Part shown: piece after piece, positions 12,701-24,570 of the stretch | How positions within the stretch are numbered: the stretch's first letter is position 1 | Layout: each line of letters starts with the position of its first letter | Source of the DNA: Eutrigla gurnardus | Lineage: Eukaryota; Chordata; Actinopteri; Perciformes; Triglidae | Length of the DNA stretch: 64,000 bases | Direction of reading: 5' to 3' | Assembly: GCA_963514095.1 (NCBI GenBank) | Contig: OY741285.1 | Span: forward strand, 7,278,375-7,342,374 | Notes under the pieces: model-generated | Seen by the model: the letters and a program-made list of their open reading frames with translations, nothing else | What the model was told of the DNA's origin: nothing | Database searches by the model: none | Position numbers and translations under genes: made by a program

Positions 12701-14298
12701 GTCGAAGTTTGTCTTCAAGAACATGATCTATGGAAAGACGACTTTCTGGTTAATAACATTCATGCACAAGTTTAATTATATACAAAAGGTGAAACCTAGG
12801 TGTCATATGTTTCATGATGAGTTTCTCTTATATTAAAAGCCCTAAAAAAAATTAAATAGTATTTAATTTCCGTATCTATTTTAATTTGGGCTTTTTCTGT
12901 CCGTTTATATGTAATTGTTTGTTTTCATGTGCGGTGTTGAGCTCTTTAGCGCCTCTCGTGGCCGTTGGAGGTAAAACACCGTCACAGTGGGTGCTTGTTC
13001 TGCCCACCGTGCTCTCAGTGGGCAGTAATGAGCCCATCACAGCCTGCCGCACCACAACTTAGCCGAAGAAGATTTCCTAACGTCGCTACGAGAAAAATTA
13101 CACACAAAAGTGAGATTTATGCTTTTCAACGCACATAAATTATTTCCCCTCGCAATTACCGGTATGATTGGCTGAACTGTAACCATCTGTCAGCTGAAAT
13201 TTCCTTAATTAGCTCCAATTTAACGAGCCTTTGAGCTTAAAACATATAAAAACTATAACATGCTGCAAGTGAAGACAGCTGGGTTTAATTGAAACGTGTC
13301 TACGTGAGTTTTACCTGCAGAAATGCTACCTGAACATAGCATAACGTTAGAAACGTGAACGTGAGTTTTGGTAACTTACCTTCGCTGCTGACACGTTAAT
13401 CCTTTACAGTCTCGGAAAACAAAGGTGACTTATTTACGATACAGTCTCATAGACGCAACGTGTTCCTGAAGGTTGTTTTTTCTCTCTCTCCCACTGCAAT
13501 TAAACGCTAAACGAAACGACCGGTGGAGTGACACCGTCGGCGTGTGGTGACGTCACATCGTGGGGGTCACCTGACCTTCCTTACCTGCGTGCGGGTCAAC
13601 TAATCACTGCCAATATACAGAATTAGTGCCGATTTAGTACCTAAATGTGTTGTTTGGCGAAATATTTTATTATTTATTATATATTATTTTTTTTACTTAT
13701 TTTATGTAATGGGTAAATCATTTTGGAGGGTTTAAAATGACCTTCTTTTGCTTCATTAGTTATCCTTTATTAGTCCCACAGTTGGGGAATTAACAGCATT
13801 ACAGCTGCAAAGAAGACAAATATAATGAAACCAAATCTAATAAGTAATATTTATGATATAATGAGTGTTTAAGACTCAAAATGAAGATAGTTAATAATAC
13901 TAATGTACCTGTTTTCCTCTTGTTTCTCTCAGATGATCTCCTGTCAGATGGCCAGGCTGACACATTTGACTTTGTTTTCATTGATGCCGACAAAGCTAAC
14001 TATGACACCTACTATGAGAAGTCTCTGCAGTTGTTGAGGAAAGGAGGCATCATTGCGATCGACAACGTAAGATACATATTAAAGTTGGACTTTCCTCCAG
14101 TAGGATATTCAAACCAGGTAAACATGTTTTGTTGTGGACCTGCAGGTACTGTGGGGAGGAAAGGTGTTGAACCCGACCCCCGATGATACGGACACCGTGG
14201 CCATCGACAAGCTGAACAAGAAGTTGCACCGAGACGCTCGCATCAACCTGAGCATGCTCACCGTGGGAGATGGGCTGACATTAGCGATCAAATTATAG
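9713..14298 (+). CDS. comtd1: Catechol O-methyltransferase domain-containing protein 1
   Basis: Seven coding exons join in frame to 257 aa: 9713-9794, 10759-10883, 10998-11103, 11362-11480, 12305-12359, 13933-14066, 14146-14298. All introns are GT-AG. Residues ~10-28 form a hydrophobic N-terminal anchor, followed by a Lys-rich patch. A class I SAM-dependent methyltransferase domain of the COMT/CCoAOMT type follows: motif I EIGVYTGYNTL (residues 103-113), acidic motif FIDADKANY (D180) and IAIDN (D206, N207). These fit the family's three metal ligands. The C-terminus VGDGLTLAIKL matches the family ending. The substrate of COMTD1 is not established; the mammalian protein is membrane-anchored (mitochondrial in reports I recall). 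The start at 9713 is chosen because it opens the anchor and no better ATG lies upstream. The gene converges with vdac2. Identity is strong from sequence and gene order. Confidence 0.93.
12940..13570. promoter_or_regulatory. CpG-rich segment inside comtd1 intron 5
   Basis: This part of the 1.57-kb intron 5 is much richer in CpG than the rest of the intron. It carries a full CRE-type TGACGTCA at 13548-13555, followed closely by an E-box-like CACCTGACC, and an imperfect GTGGG/CCCAC dyad near 12986-13024. It could be an internal promoter, an enhancer or an old insertion. No coding exon was recognised in it. Confidence 0.3.
13755..13830. mobile_element. Fragment of a common teleost repeat
   Basis: CCTTTATTAGTCCCACAG, then TTGGGGAATTAACA and TTACAGCTGCAAAGA, resemble a repeat widespread in fish genomes (consensus from memory: TTTATTAGTCCCACA...GGGGAAATTTGCATTGTTACAGC). 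Only a short part is preserved. It lies about 100 bp upstream of comtd1 exon 6. Confidence 0.5.
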
Positions 14299-14925
14299 GA
14301 AAACGTGCAATGATCTACAGGCTTTGGAACTTTTAAAGATAGCTATTATGGGATTATGTATGGTGGCTGAAACATTTATTACCAACTGTGCTCATGTCAT
14401 GACAGGTTTATGTGGAGAAGACGCAGCGTAGGGCGAGTGTAGCATTTCTGGGGCATTTCTTAGCATAAATGGAACATAATATTCATAGCTTTGTTTTCAT
14501 CAGTGTATCATGTACTACAGCCAGCTGCTATCTCACTTCAGTTGCTCCTAAAGTAGCGTTTTTATGGGCCAGGCCAACATCATTTCCACTATTTTGCACA
14601 CTGTGGTTCACATTACTGCACCTTGGAGAGGAGTGATTGACCTGAGGGCGTTTCACTTGGTTGCATCTACAACCACACATGCCACCAAATGATTTTAAGT
14701 AATTCCAGTGCCAGTTGTTACCTCACAATCTTAATAGCTTAATTTGTTTAAGAGTTACAAAGGGCAGCTTTTGAATTAACAAGTGATGGAACTTGATTAA
14801 AAACACACTGTTCACACCGCTCGTTTTTGTAGTGCATCATTATTTTTTAACCAAATGGATTTGGATTTGATCTAATTCTCCATGCTGTGTATCGTTATTG
14901 AATTAAACGAAAGGATGAAGGTTGA
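14299..14925 (+). other. comtd1 3' UTR
   Basis: Non-coding sequence follows the comtd1 stop codon. The best poly(A) signal is the variant ATTAAA at 14902-14907; no canonical AATAAA precedes it. No other gene or structured element was seen here. Confidence 0.45.
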
Positions 14926-15703
14926 TTTCAGGACTTTATTGCAAAGGTTAGACACACGCCAACACACACCGCTTCAAGATTAGTGTCACAGTCCTCAAGA
15001 AATGGGAAGAAAAGTGGATGTTTCACTCTTGATATTCTCTCGAGTGACACGGAGGAAAAGAAAATCCATTTAGCATCGCCTGGCAACTTAGAAGCAGGTA
15101 TTTAAGGTAGCGGAGGTCTCAAACTCATCACACAGCGTAATAAAGCCTCTCTAGAAGGATATGTGACGGCCAGCCACTAAATTGGCTTCAATCCTAATAA
15201 GCATATTTTGTTGGGAGTAAATCTTCCAACAGGTGGAACATCACTACTAAAGTACAAATAAAATGTGCAAATAAAACAAAGGAGAAAGAGCTTGCATAAA
15301 GATAATCTACTGTGCAAATTAACAGCTCAGATTTACATTCTACAGTATCAGCATAATAGTGAGGTTTTGTATTATTGAAACCATTCCTGGCCATTTTTCT
15401 TTTCCCATTCAGACTAAACAGTACCGTTTAGACACGATGCACCCAGAAGAGGAGCCCATCACCGGTGAGGATAAATTGGCAGAAGTAACCGATCAAAACA
15501 TGTGATTGAAAACATGAATAGTTATTGTAACAACAATAAAAAGGAGGCTGGTGGGAAGGTTTCCATTTTAACAGTGCTCGAGAACTGGACATCTTTTTTT
15601 TTTTTGTTTTGGCTTCGCCTTTTGTTGCTGACCGGACAGGAATACGCAGGATCAGGTTCAGCTGATATTTCTCTTTCTACTTAAGAAATGGCAGAGCGCA
15701 TCC
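14920..15703 (-). other. vdac2 3' UTR
   Basis: This is the minus-strand sequence downstream of the vdac2 stop. A canonical AATAAA (read as TTTATT at 14935-14940) would place cleavage at about 14.91-14.93 kb, next to the proposed comtd1 poly(A) site. It holds one copy of a 37-bp block (15406-15442) that recurs in vdac2 intron 7. Confidence 0.5.
15406..15442. repeat. 37-bp duplicated block with a short hairpin, copy 1
   Basis: CATTCAGACTAAACAGTA, then CCGTTTAGACACGATGCAC. CTAAAC and GTTTAG can pair as a small stem. A near-identical copy is at 15978-16014 in the same orientation. Confidence 0.6.
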
Positions 15704-18044
15704 TCATGCCTCCAACTCCAGGCCCAGGCCCAGTTTGTGACCACCGGCATTGATGTTCTTCCCATCCACCAGTGCAGAGAGGAGAAGTTTCATACCTGCA
15801 ATACAAATATATACGTTTTAAGTTATTAAAATAGGTTTTCTTTGTATTTCTTTAAATTGTATAGTAGACAGGAGATGGTTCTTACCAGGCCGGAGAGTCT
15901 GGCTGTATCCAATTCCTACCAAACTGGAATTATTCACCTTAGCCTTGACAAAACAAACATAAAATCATTAAAACTAACATTCAGACTAAACAGTATAGTT
16001 TAGAATGCACGATGACCTCATCAATATGCAATTAATCATGTCATATGGCGACATGAAGCAACCTTTGGAGCTAGTGATAGCTACTTTCGTTGGAAAGAGT
16101 TGGCCTGTTAGCCTATGTAACACGTACGGTTTAAAGTGTAGGTTTGAAATCTTTTCTCAGGTCGCTCTGGGAGTGAATGAACCACATATAAGCAGCATAT
16201 AAGAAAAAACTATCTGTAACCTGGTGGGAGGATTGAAGAAGCCTTGACGCTTGCCACTTTAATTATCATTTTTGATATACCGAATGTACTTAAAATTTAA
16301 GTTGGCAAACAAAAGTTTGAGAAAAAAAAACATGTAAGTTTTCAATCTTGTGTTATCAAAAAACTTGCAAACACCAATCCAAAAAATACACTTACTGATA
16401 TGGAGGCACTGGAATCTAACTGGTATTTGGCAGAAATTCCAAAGCGAGTCCCGTTGCTGCCCGCTGTCCAGGCAAGATTCACAGCAGTCTCCAGTTTGTC
16501 GTTTACCTTCTGGTAAATGGATCCACCAAACTCTGAACCGTCATTTCTGAGAGAGGAAAAAAAAAAAAAAAAACAAAGACGAGCAACATCACTTGCATGT
16601 CAGTATTCTTCAAACTGTTCCATCAAACAAAAACACTGTTAAGTTATTCATCTTGCTTGGTTTGAATATTTTTCTTTCCTAAAACGTACATATTGGTGTG
16701 GAGCTGGAAGTCTCCGGTCTTGTAACCAACTGCAAAGTTACTCTGAGACATTTTTGATTTGGCCGAGTCAAAGGTCATCTGGTAGCCGGCCAGCCAGCCC
16801 TCGTAGCCGGCCACTGCTGCTCCATGGATGGTAGGACCAGCGAAATCTAAATCTACATCCACGCCCACGTTAAGGTATTCTCTTTTGTAAGTAGTCTTCA
16901 CCTTGCCGCTCTTCTTGCTGTGAAATCATAAGAAGAGAATGAGAAGTGAGGAAGTGAAGTAAGAGGGATTTACTTGATACAATGATTGCAGGTCGCGATT
17001 TAACATTTAAACTGTATCTTACCCAGTATTTGGTGAAAATGTAGTGTCAAAGGTAAGTTTCAGCCCTTTGGTGATCTAAAGAAGATGAATCCATGAGTCA
17101 CACTTCATTTAGAGCTGTTGCACGAGCGGGATGATTAGTTTACAACTTACCTGATCCTCAACACAAATTTCAGTTCCAAGTGTGTTTTCCGTGGTCCACT
17201 TCTCCGTGAACGTCAGCCCATAATCAGCCCACTTGTACTTGGTTTCCAGTGCTCCGGTGACCTTGCTGGTGTCAACGTTGGATGAGCCAGAAGTTTTAAA
17301 CTCCTAAAGTGAATGCAAGAGGAATTAGGTTCTACCTGTAAACAGAACACCAGGCTGGAGTATTTCCTCCACTACAGTACAACCTGGAGCTGGACCATGT
17401 GACCAGTCTAATCGCACCCTTGAGCAATCACCGATAAATTAATGAGATTAAATGGTTATCTTCACGGAGCATCGATTCTGTTATTTTTGTAACTGTACCT
17501 CTTTAAATTACAATTGAATATGCCTGCTTTAAAGTAAAACATATTATATAGGGTTGGATTCATTTTTAAACATAAACACATGAAAAAAATGTTTTGATAA
17601 CGATCCCTTAAACGTGGTTATTAAATAATTGGGATAATTAACGAAGAGGGCTTGTTATTGCTCTCTAATAGACAAACTATTTTTCTAAATGACGTTTGCA
17701 AATTACATTTCTGCATTTGCACGTTCTTGACACTTATCAGTCGACATTTATGCTGATAAAAAGCCGAGAATGCTTGCAATTCACTACTGCATATTTAAAG
17801 TAAAAGCTCAACTCACCACTCCACTCGAGGACTTCGTCTTCACATCAAGCTTAACCAGTCCAAAACCTGCAAGGACAACGACGGTGAGAAAAGACTGCAT
17901 TTCAAACAACCAGCCCATCCTATCAGGGTCAATACATACACACTCATAAAACAGGCTTTTATCTTGCTTCCACCTACCATATCCCTTATTGAATATGTCC
18001 TTTGCTGATTTTCCAAGGTCTGCATATGTTGGAGGAACTGCCAT
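15704..18044 (-). CDS. vdac2: Voltage-dependent anion channel 2
   Basis: Eight coding exons on the minus strand join to 283 aa: 17978-18044, 17817-17866, 17151-17303, 17023-17075, 16690-16917, 16396-16546, 15886-15943, 15704-15795. The product is the outer mitochondrial membrane porin that passes metabolites and ions. The N-terminus MAVPPTYADLGKSAKDIFNK is the amphipathic helix that lies in the pore. Alternating beta-strand sequence continues to the C-terminal GGHKLGLGLELEA signature. The membrane-facing glutamate E73 (in FTEKW) known from VDAC1/2 is present. The 11-residue N-terminal extension of mammalian VDAC2 is absent; assignment to paralogue 2 rests on gene order and residues such as GKKSGKVK. 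The start codon is 5 bases after a splice acceptor; a non-coding first exon with a clear donor lies at 18855. It is transcribed in the same direction as samd8. Confidence 0.96.
15978..16014. repeat. 37-bp duplicated block with a short hairpin, copy 2
   Basis: CATTCAGACTAAACAGTA, then TAGTTTAGAATGCACGATGA. It is the second copy of the block at 15406-15442, about 570 bp away, inside vdac2 intron 7. The CTAAAC/GTTTAG stem is kept although neighbouring bases changed. Confidence 0.6.
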
Positions 18045-18854
18045 TTTTCCTGTCACAAAAAAGGGACATTAGAGAGAGCGTAAAGGCTGACAAAGTGAAA
18101 TGTATACAGAAAAGTCAGGAAAAATTTGCATCTGTAAACTGTAAAAGGACAGAAACGGTGACGTTTGAAAACAACCAGGACTGAGGCTGCTGAGTAATTT
18201 GTACATTACAGCCACTTTGGGGGAATTTATTTATTTTATTTAATGTTCTATCATCTCAAATGAGAACTCATGATGGTATTACGTATATTTCTGTTTTGTT
18301 TAAATAATGTTTTAAATCCAACATCACAGATTTGATTGAACAGGTCAAACCTGCACCTCTTGACTCACACTCTCTCGGTCTCCATTAGTGTCAGATTCTG
18401 CTGTCACGTCTCCTTATTGTCAAGGTTAAACAACTGCTTACAGTAGCCAGGAAGACAGCAACGTTAGGGCTATAGGTGTGAAAGCACACATCATTCAATG
18501 TGTGCCTTTGTCTTTAACATTACTAGTAATTAATAATGTAATTATTCAAGGAGTCGTTCGTTAATACCACTTTGGATAAATGGGGAATAATGCTAACGTT
18601 TAGCATACAGCGGAAGGATGTTCTGCTTTTAAGGATTGCTCCTTTTCTTTTTTTCTTTTTTTTTACAATTCAAACCAGTAAATTAAAAGATCACCACGTC
18701 ACGGGTGCCTGCTAACAGTATTTTTGAAGGAATTTGAACGCACGAGGGTGGTAGGGGGCGTTTTCTTGCTAGCTAATGTGACGTTGGATAACCGTCTTCG
18801 ACATTCAAACGAAATACAACCTGACGTCAAGTAATAATACGACCTTTTACTTAC
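18045..18854 (-). other. vdac2 intron 1
   Basis: This is the intron between the non-coding first exon and the first coding exon (5 bases of 5' UTR precede the ATG). It is AT-rich with no recognised gene or repeat. Confidence 0.6.
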
Positions 18855-19120
18855 CGAGTGTCACTGTGCTCGATTGTGTTGCTGTCAATTCGCGAGGAGG
18901 GTCAGCGGCTGGAGGAGGGGAAGCGAAAGAGACCGGTGTAGGACGATATGGAGGAGACACCGCAACAAACACCCTCCTGACCTCGGCGACGCAGGACCCG
19001 AAATATAGCTGTTTATCTTGTGCCTGTCTGAAATCGAAACGAGATTATTAATCTGTAATTCTCGGCCACTTAATTGAGTGTTTGTTCTACGGTTTGGCAA
19101 CAGCAAACGCAATTCGTGTT
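18855..19120 (-). promoter_or_regulatory. vdac2 non-coding exon 1 and promoter
   Basis: A strong donor (GTAAGT on the minus strand) ends an exon whose 3' edge is at 18855. Upstream sequence to about 19.1 kb is CpG-rich (around 18890-19000), fitting a TATA-less housekeeping promoter. The transcription start is not visible. The samd8 3' end lies about 200-450 bp further on. Confidence 0.5.
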
Positions 19121-19299
19121 ATTCTCAAATGTCAGCGTTTTTCATGCCAAATGTGTGACACTTGCATACCGGCACGTCGAAGACCTCTAAATCACCATGG
19201 TAACCAATAAAGTAATGTAACGTTATACTGAGCTTTTATTTATAACCACGACCAAGCAATAAAGGGAGTTTAAACAAATATTAAAGTAATTTTATAAAG

Positions 19300-21249
19300 T
19301 ACTTAACAGGTTTTTATTTATTTATTGACAAGTTTATTTAAAGGGGCCACATATAAAAATAAACTATATGCAATACTTGAAATCAGACATAGCTAAAAAC
19401 CTGAATTTCCTACCTAATTTGACCTACTATGAACAAATATTAAAAATGTAAATATGCTACAAACTTCCCTCTTATTCCACGACTTGGCCCATAAGACTAG
19501 CTCATCATTTCAAGGACCTCATGCGTGTCCACTCACCATCCAAGGCTTCTTATTGGCTAAAATATACAGTAAACACTACCTTTCAACAATTTTACAAACT
19601 GGTCATTGCTCATGCCTAATATTATAAACAGCTTCAGTCTATTTCTAAAGCATTCATTATGAGCTTGTGAGTAGGGAGAAAAAAAAAATACAAATCAGGT
19701 CTTTGACTTCACCTCTTTAATGATGGAAATGCCTGGACGAGGCATGAAACGAGCAATGTGGCTTCACGTGAACGCACAAACACGACAGCATCACTCCTCA
19801 ATGAAAGTATGTGTTGTCGACCATCAACGCCATTTAGAACAGCGGTGTTTCTAACATGAGGCAACGACCACATCGATTACAACACCTCTCTTACTACAGG
19901 TTTCACTCAACGAAATGCAGAGGCCCGTCTTAAATGAACATTACACTTAAAAAGCACAGTGTGATTCAAATAAATAGTCAAGAGCAACTGTAAACATTTG
20001 TTCATGTGCATGTTGCTGTAACGTTTATGAAATATAAAAATACCTATAGACTGTTACAAAATGAATAAATTAATATAAACAAATACATTAAACATTTCAA
20101 GATTCTTTTCAAGAACTATTACTACAGATTAATGTCAATGGATTATTATCATTTACACTGTATGATGATTTTTTTTAAAAGCACTATACAGCTATCAAAG
20201 AGTAAACATGAAATATTGGGAACATTTCTACACAGAGAAACTTATAATAACACTCAAGGTAGTTGGCAAATGGAATTATATTTAAGACAGCTGGAAATAA
20301 ATCTCTGATTTAATTCTTTTGGCTGATAATATTATCATACTTTACTGTATATTTCAATGAGCCATGGATAACTCCGCTTTAAGCAACATTGTCAAAATTA
20401 AAGTATTATTTCAAGGAATGAAAAATACCTTCAAACAATGGCAAAGAAGTAACATCTGTTTCTCAACATGATGAACACTTTGCTATACAGAAAATAACAG
20501 TGTAATAAAGATCTTTACATATTGCTTTAACGGTGGTCCATAGAGTTTTGTATGGATAACAGTGGTCCTTAGAGTTTTGTATGGATAACAGTGGTCCTTA
20601 GAGTTTTGTTTTGATAACAGTGGTCCATAGAGGTTTGGTCTGATAAATTACAAAATGAGAGCTAAGACAAAACGTCAGTCAAGAATCAAAACCTTGAAAT
20701 GATCAGGTATTTTGACTGCACAGTAAATGGCAAACTGTCGTGAAGGATTAGGGACGCTGATGCCTGAGAATTCTTGATGTGGCTTCCTTTAATCATGTGC
20801 TATCCGAATAATCTAACAGACTTAGACTTAAAAGTCGGGAGGTACTGAAACATGTAGTTCATGCTACATTAAATAATATCCCTTCAGAGGAGAAATAACA
20901 CACCAACAAGTGACACACATCTCCACTGTGTTCACTCCTCAAAACCCACGAAATCAAGCAAAGACTTGTTGACTCGTTGGGGCTTTGAACAAAAAATGTG
21001 AATGGTTTTGTGGATTTTGTATAATCCGCCTAAAACGGTGACAGGGGAAATACTGTTTGAAGATGAATCCCACAATATAAGAAGGTATGGCTCTGTGTAT
21101 CCCATCAGGCCTCAGTGCTAAAAGGATCACAACAGTAGTCTTTGTTGATGAAGACATCACACAGTCTCACGCCTCAGTTGGCAACTTGACAAAGCAGACT
21201 AAACAGCACAGACTAAGAAGTGTCCCGAGAGCACTGCTGCTGCTTTTCA
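19300..21249 (-). other. Long samd8 3' UTR
   Basis: Roughly 1.9 kb without coding potential follows the samd8 stop codon. Overlapping AATAAA signals (TTTATT at 19313-19326) mark a likely cleavage site near 19.3 kb. AU-rich runs are frequent. A 29-bp tandem repeat lies in it. The extent is inferred from the poly(A) signals only. Confidence 0.45.
20533..20648. repeat. Four tandem copies of a 29-bp unit
   Basis: Units begin at 20533, 20562, 20591 and 20620, each GTGGTCC(A/T)TAGAG followed by TTTTGTATGGATAACA or a variant. The two central units are almost identical and the last is more diverged. On the minus strand it lies in the predicted samd8 3' UTR. Confidence 0.85.
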
Positions 21250-23013
21250 TTATCCAATAAGCCGCCTCATCACAGCCGGTCTAGAAAAGGGCCAACAGTA
21301 CTCGTTGGGGACGGGGCCGTTGACGTTGCTCTCAAAGAAGGAGAACATGGGGAACCAGATGCGAGCTCGCCGACTCTGCTGGTAGGCCCGGGTGTTGGCT
21401 AGAGTGTGGTAGTACAGGAAGAGTCTGGTAGTGATGTAGAATGCTATGAACACGTCGATCGAGTAGTGTTCGTGTGCAGCCAAGATGAAGAAGATGCCAA
21501 AGAGATTTAAGACCCAGGACAACGTATGGATGAAGTTCCAGCTCCGTGGGGTGTCTGTTTGTTAAATAAGAGGAAAGAACAATTAAAGATAGGTTCAACA
21601 AATTAGCTTGATTTTTGTGTCCGTTTGGATTTTTGCAACCGATCCAGAAATCCATTATTTCGCTAGGAGACAGACTATTTCTGTCCAGATCAGACCGAAG
21701 AAGGTATGGTTATATTTCTGTTGCAATTCCAGCGAAGAACACTGGATGGCAACAAAGGGACAACGTTCCCAAATATTAAAGTTAGTGAAATCCAGGCTTG
21801 AGTTTCAAATTCTGTGTCAAACGCACAGTCATATTTTAGGACTCGATCAAAAACGGCACTGTGCATAATGTGAACTTTAAATATATTCATACTTCAGCCT
21901 TCAATACAGACCTTCAACCAAAATGATAAAGCCGAATTCTACGATTTTTATTATTATTTTTTTAAACGAATGCAAAACCAAATCACTAGCAGACATACAT
22001 CTCGTTATATCTTAACAATGGCCAAGGGCTTCATTTTGGTCTTTTAGGAGTCAAGTTCAATCATGATTATTTCATAAGTTATTGGCCATTTCAACATCTG
22101 AAGATAAAAAGTTGAAGGGGCTTTTGAGGTATAAAGACAAGCGGAAACTTAAAAGCTACTCACACTCTGTGACGAAGAAGTTGAGCAAGGTAAGGACCAC
22201 AGTGTGACCGCTGAACATGTAGTCACCACATGTATGCACTCCTGTCAGGGTCATCCCAAAACCGCTCCAGATGGCCACAGCTCGCTGCAGTTTGGCCCAC
22301 ATGTCACCGTACATCTAGAGGGAGAGAAGGAGCGAGACCGGCAGTGCTGAGATCAGTCAACGAGGCAGAGAAGTAGTGTTGGAGATGCGCTGAAAATTCA
22401 GCATTTCTTTACCTTTCCTGAGCATTGCAGGTGCTGTCCTGGCACGGACAGGGAGGTGACAAACATGGTGATACAGCGCAGCATGAACACCGTCCCCATG
22501 AGGCTGCACATGCGCCGCAACAGGATGGACCTACAAGTACAATCATTGACAGGATACACAAACATTTAACCTTTACGAGACTGATCGGCTGGTCACTGCC
22601 AATCGATTGTTGCGTCTTTAAGTGTCTGTCAAGACTCTACCTGTGTTTATGGAGCAGCAGAACCAGCAACCAGATATTACAGAGGATCACTCCACATGCT
22701 TCAGCCATGGCAAAGGCCCATGGTATTCTAGGCACACTGTTGAAAAGAGGGTAAAAAACAGATTATAACCACTGATCAAAATCACATTGAGGGAATCAAT
22801 AAAGAAGTCATTGGTTAAATCATGAATTAACCATTACACTACAGACATACCATGAAAATCATGGTCATAAACAATGAGTCACATGACGAAATAGGTCACT
22901 TCAAAAACACTCAAGCTAGCCCACCAGGAATACGGGAGGACAATAATAGAAACATGCTTCATGGAAGTAGGGCAATTATAATATCCACCATCTGGTGTGT
23001 GTGTTTGTGCGAG

Positions 23014-23091
<78 letters not shown>

Positions 23092-23680
23092 GGCTTGAAT
23101 TGGGTTAGTTTTCACACACTCACCTGTCTAGGAAAATATCAGGAAGCGGAGGGTACGTGCGCATGTCAGGCACCCTCTCGTGCACTATGACCATGACGAA
23201 GGACGTGAACCCAAACACAAACACCACATAGATGGAGCTAAGCACCGTCTTCCAGTACTCTGGATCCAGGCGCCTCGTCTGCTGCTTGTACTTCCCATTA
23301 GTGTACTGGTGATACTCCTCTCCCACTGGCGCCGTGTCCGTGCTGTCGCAGTCTTTGCCCGAGTCGCCATTACACAGCCAGTCCAGACTGCCTCCGGAGC
23401 CTGTAGGAGAGTGGCCGTCAAAGGGGAGACCCAGCTCCTCCAGCACGTCAATGTTCTGTTTCTGCAGTTTGCGGATGGACACCATCAGACGCTTGATGTC
23501 TCCCAGCACCTTGAGCTCCAGAGGCGGCGAGCGGAGGTCGTACTCGCTGAGGGCGAGCAGACTGGTGCCGTCCAGCCGGTGCTTGTAGCACAGCAGGTCC
23601 ACATAGTCACAGAAGCCTTCCTCCTTCAGCCACTTGGCGACGTGTTTGGGTGTCCAGCGTCGAACACTCAGTTGGATCAT
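21250..23680 (-). CDS. samd8: Sphingomyelin synthase-related protein 1 (SMSr)
   Basis: Five coding exons on the minus strand join to 408 aa (human 415): 23124-23680, 22641-22736, 22413-22530, 22164-22314, 21250-21554. SMSr is an ER multi-pass enzyme that makes ceramide phosphoethanolamine and helps limit ER ceramide. Residues ~6-75 form a SAM domain (WTPKHVAKWLKEEGF, LDGTSLLALSEYDL). About six hydrophobic membrane segments follow from residue ~142. The lipid phosphatase/sphingomyelin synthase triad is present: H294 in CGDYMFSGHT, H337 and D341 in HEHYSID. D341 corresponds to the human catalytic Asp348. The start codon follows CC-CTT-CAG-ATC-GAG in its exon, with no upstream ATG there. A non-coding first exon is inferred from a GTGAGT donor ending at 24571. 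A TA microsatellite sits in intron 1 of the coding part. Confidence 0.96.
23014..23088. repeat. (TATATG)n/(TA)n microsatellite
   Basis: Several TATATG units run into about 25 TA dinucleotides, within the samd8 intron next to the first coding exon (donor at 23123). The Tyr-Ile peptides it encodes in both directions are not genes. Confidence 0.95.
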
Positions 23681-24570
23681 TTCCTCCTCGATCTGAAGGG
23701 CTGGAGAAAAGAAGATCGCATTTTTTTAACTTAACTCTCCCTTCCTACCAATATCAGTTGCTCAACGACTTCCTGTGGAAATCTTGAGGAGAAGTAGGGC
23801 ACTCTTTATTTCCACTGAATCAGCAATACGAATTACAAACGCAACACTGCCACGTAGACAGAAAAAATTGCTTCATGTGACAAAAGCATAAGTGACAAAT
23901 ACGTTTAAGACAATCCCTGGGATGCAGTTGCAGGCTGAGGATTCACAAATTGAGCAAACACATGAGGCAAACACTGGCAAGAATGTACTAAGATGAGTTT
24001 GCAAACACACCAAAAATGTAGATTAAGGAGCAGAAATATCTGTCAGGCTAGACAGGCTGTAATAGAGAGTAATAGTCACGGATACTGACTTATGACTAAT
24101 CTGATTATTAGACACTGTCCTTCACACTAAACGGAATACACGTCTTTTAGGCTTAACTGACAATAAACCATTGCAAAAATATCCTGACTATGTTAGCATG
24201 GGGCAGGGATTGCATGTCACTGTTTATAAATCATCTATAACTCATTATAGGCGGTCGGTAACTTTGTCCATTAAAAACCACCCACCTGCACGAATTCGCA
24301 TCCCTGGCTAACAATGAGATGGGGCCAGGAGCTAATTCTGCAAACTTTAAAACCAATACCTTGTAATGTTCAGATAACCAGCTGACCTGGTGGTTCACTG
24401 CGTATGCAGCCACAAAGCATGCCCCGAGGTAGACGTGAAACCGAGCGAAAGCGTAATCTCTTTTATCGCTCCCAACTCTTCCCAAGCAGGCTAATTCGGA
24501 TCTAGCTTATCGTTAGCTAGCATGCTATCAGCTAGCTTCATCGATCCGTGTGCGATTCACGCTCACTCAC
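23681..24570 (-). other. samd8 5' intron
   Basis: The coding exon's acceptor is at 23701-23702 and the proposed non-coding exon ends at 24571. Between them no other exon was recognised. CTAGC/GCTAG motifs cluster near 24500-24535. Confidence 0.5.

Noticed and set aside
22852..23190. Open frames with repeated Tyr-Ile on both strands
   Set aside because: Produced by the TA microsatellite; the flanks include a samd8 exon read in the wrong frame or strand.
23180..23734. 184-codon plus-strand frame
   Set aside because: Antisense shadow of the first coding exon of samd8, whose SAM domain is unambiguous.
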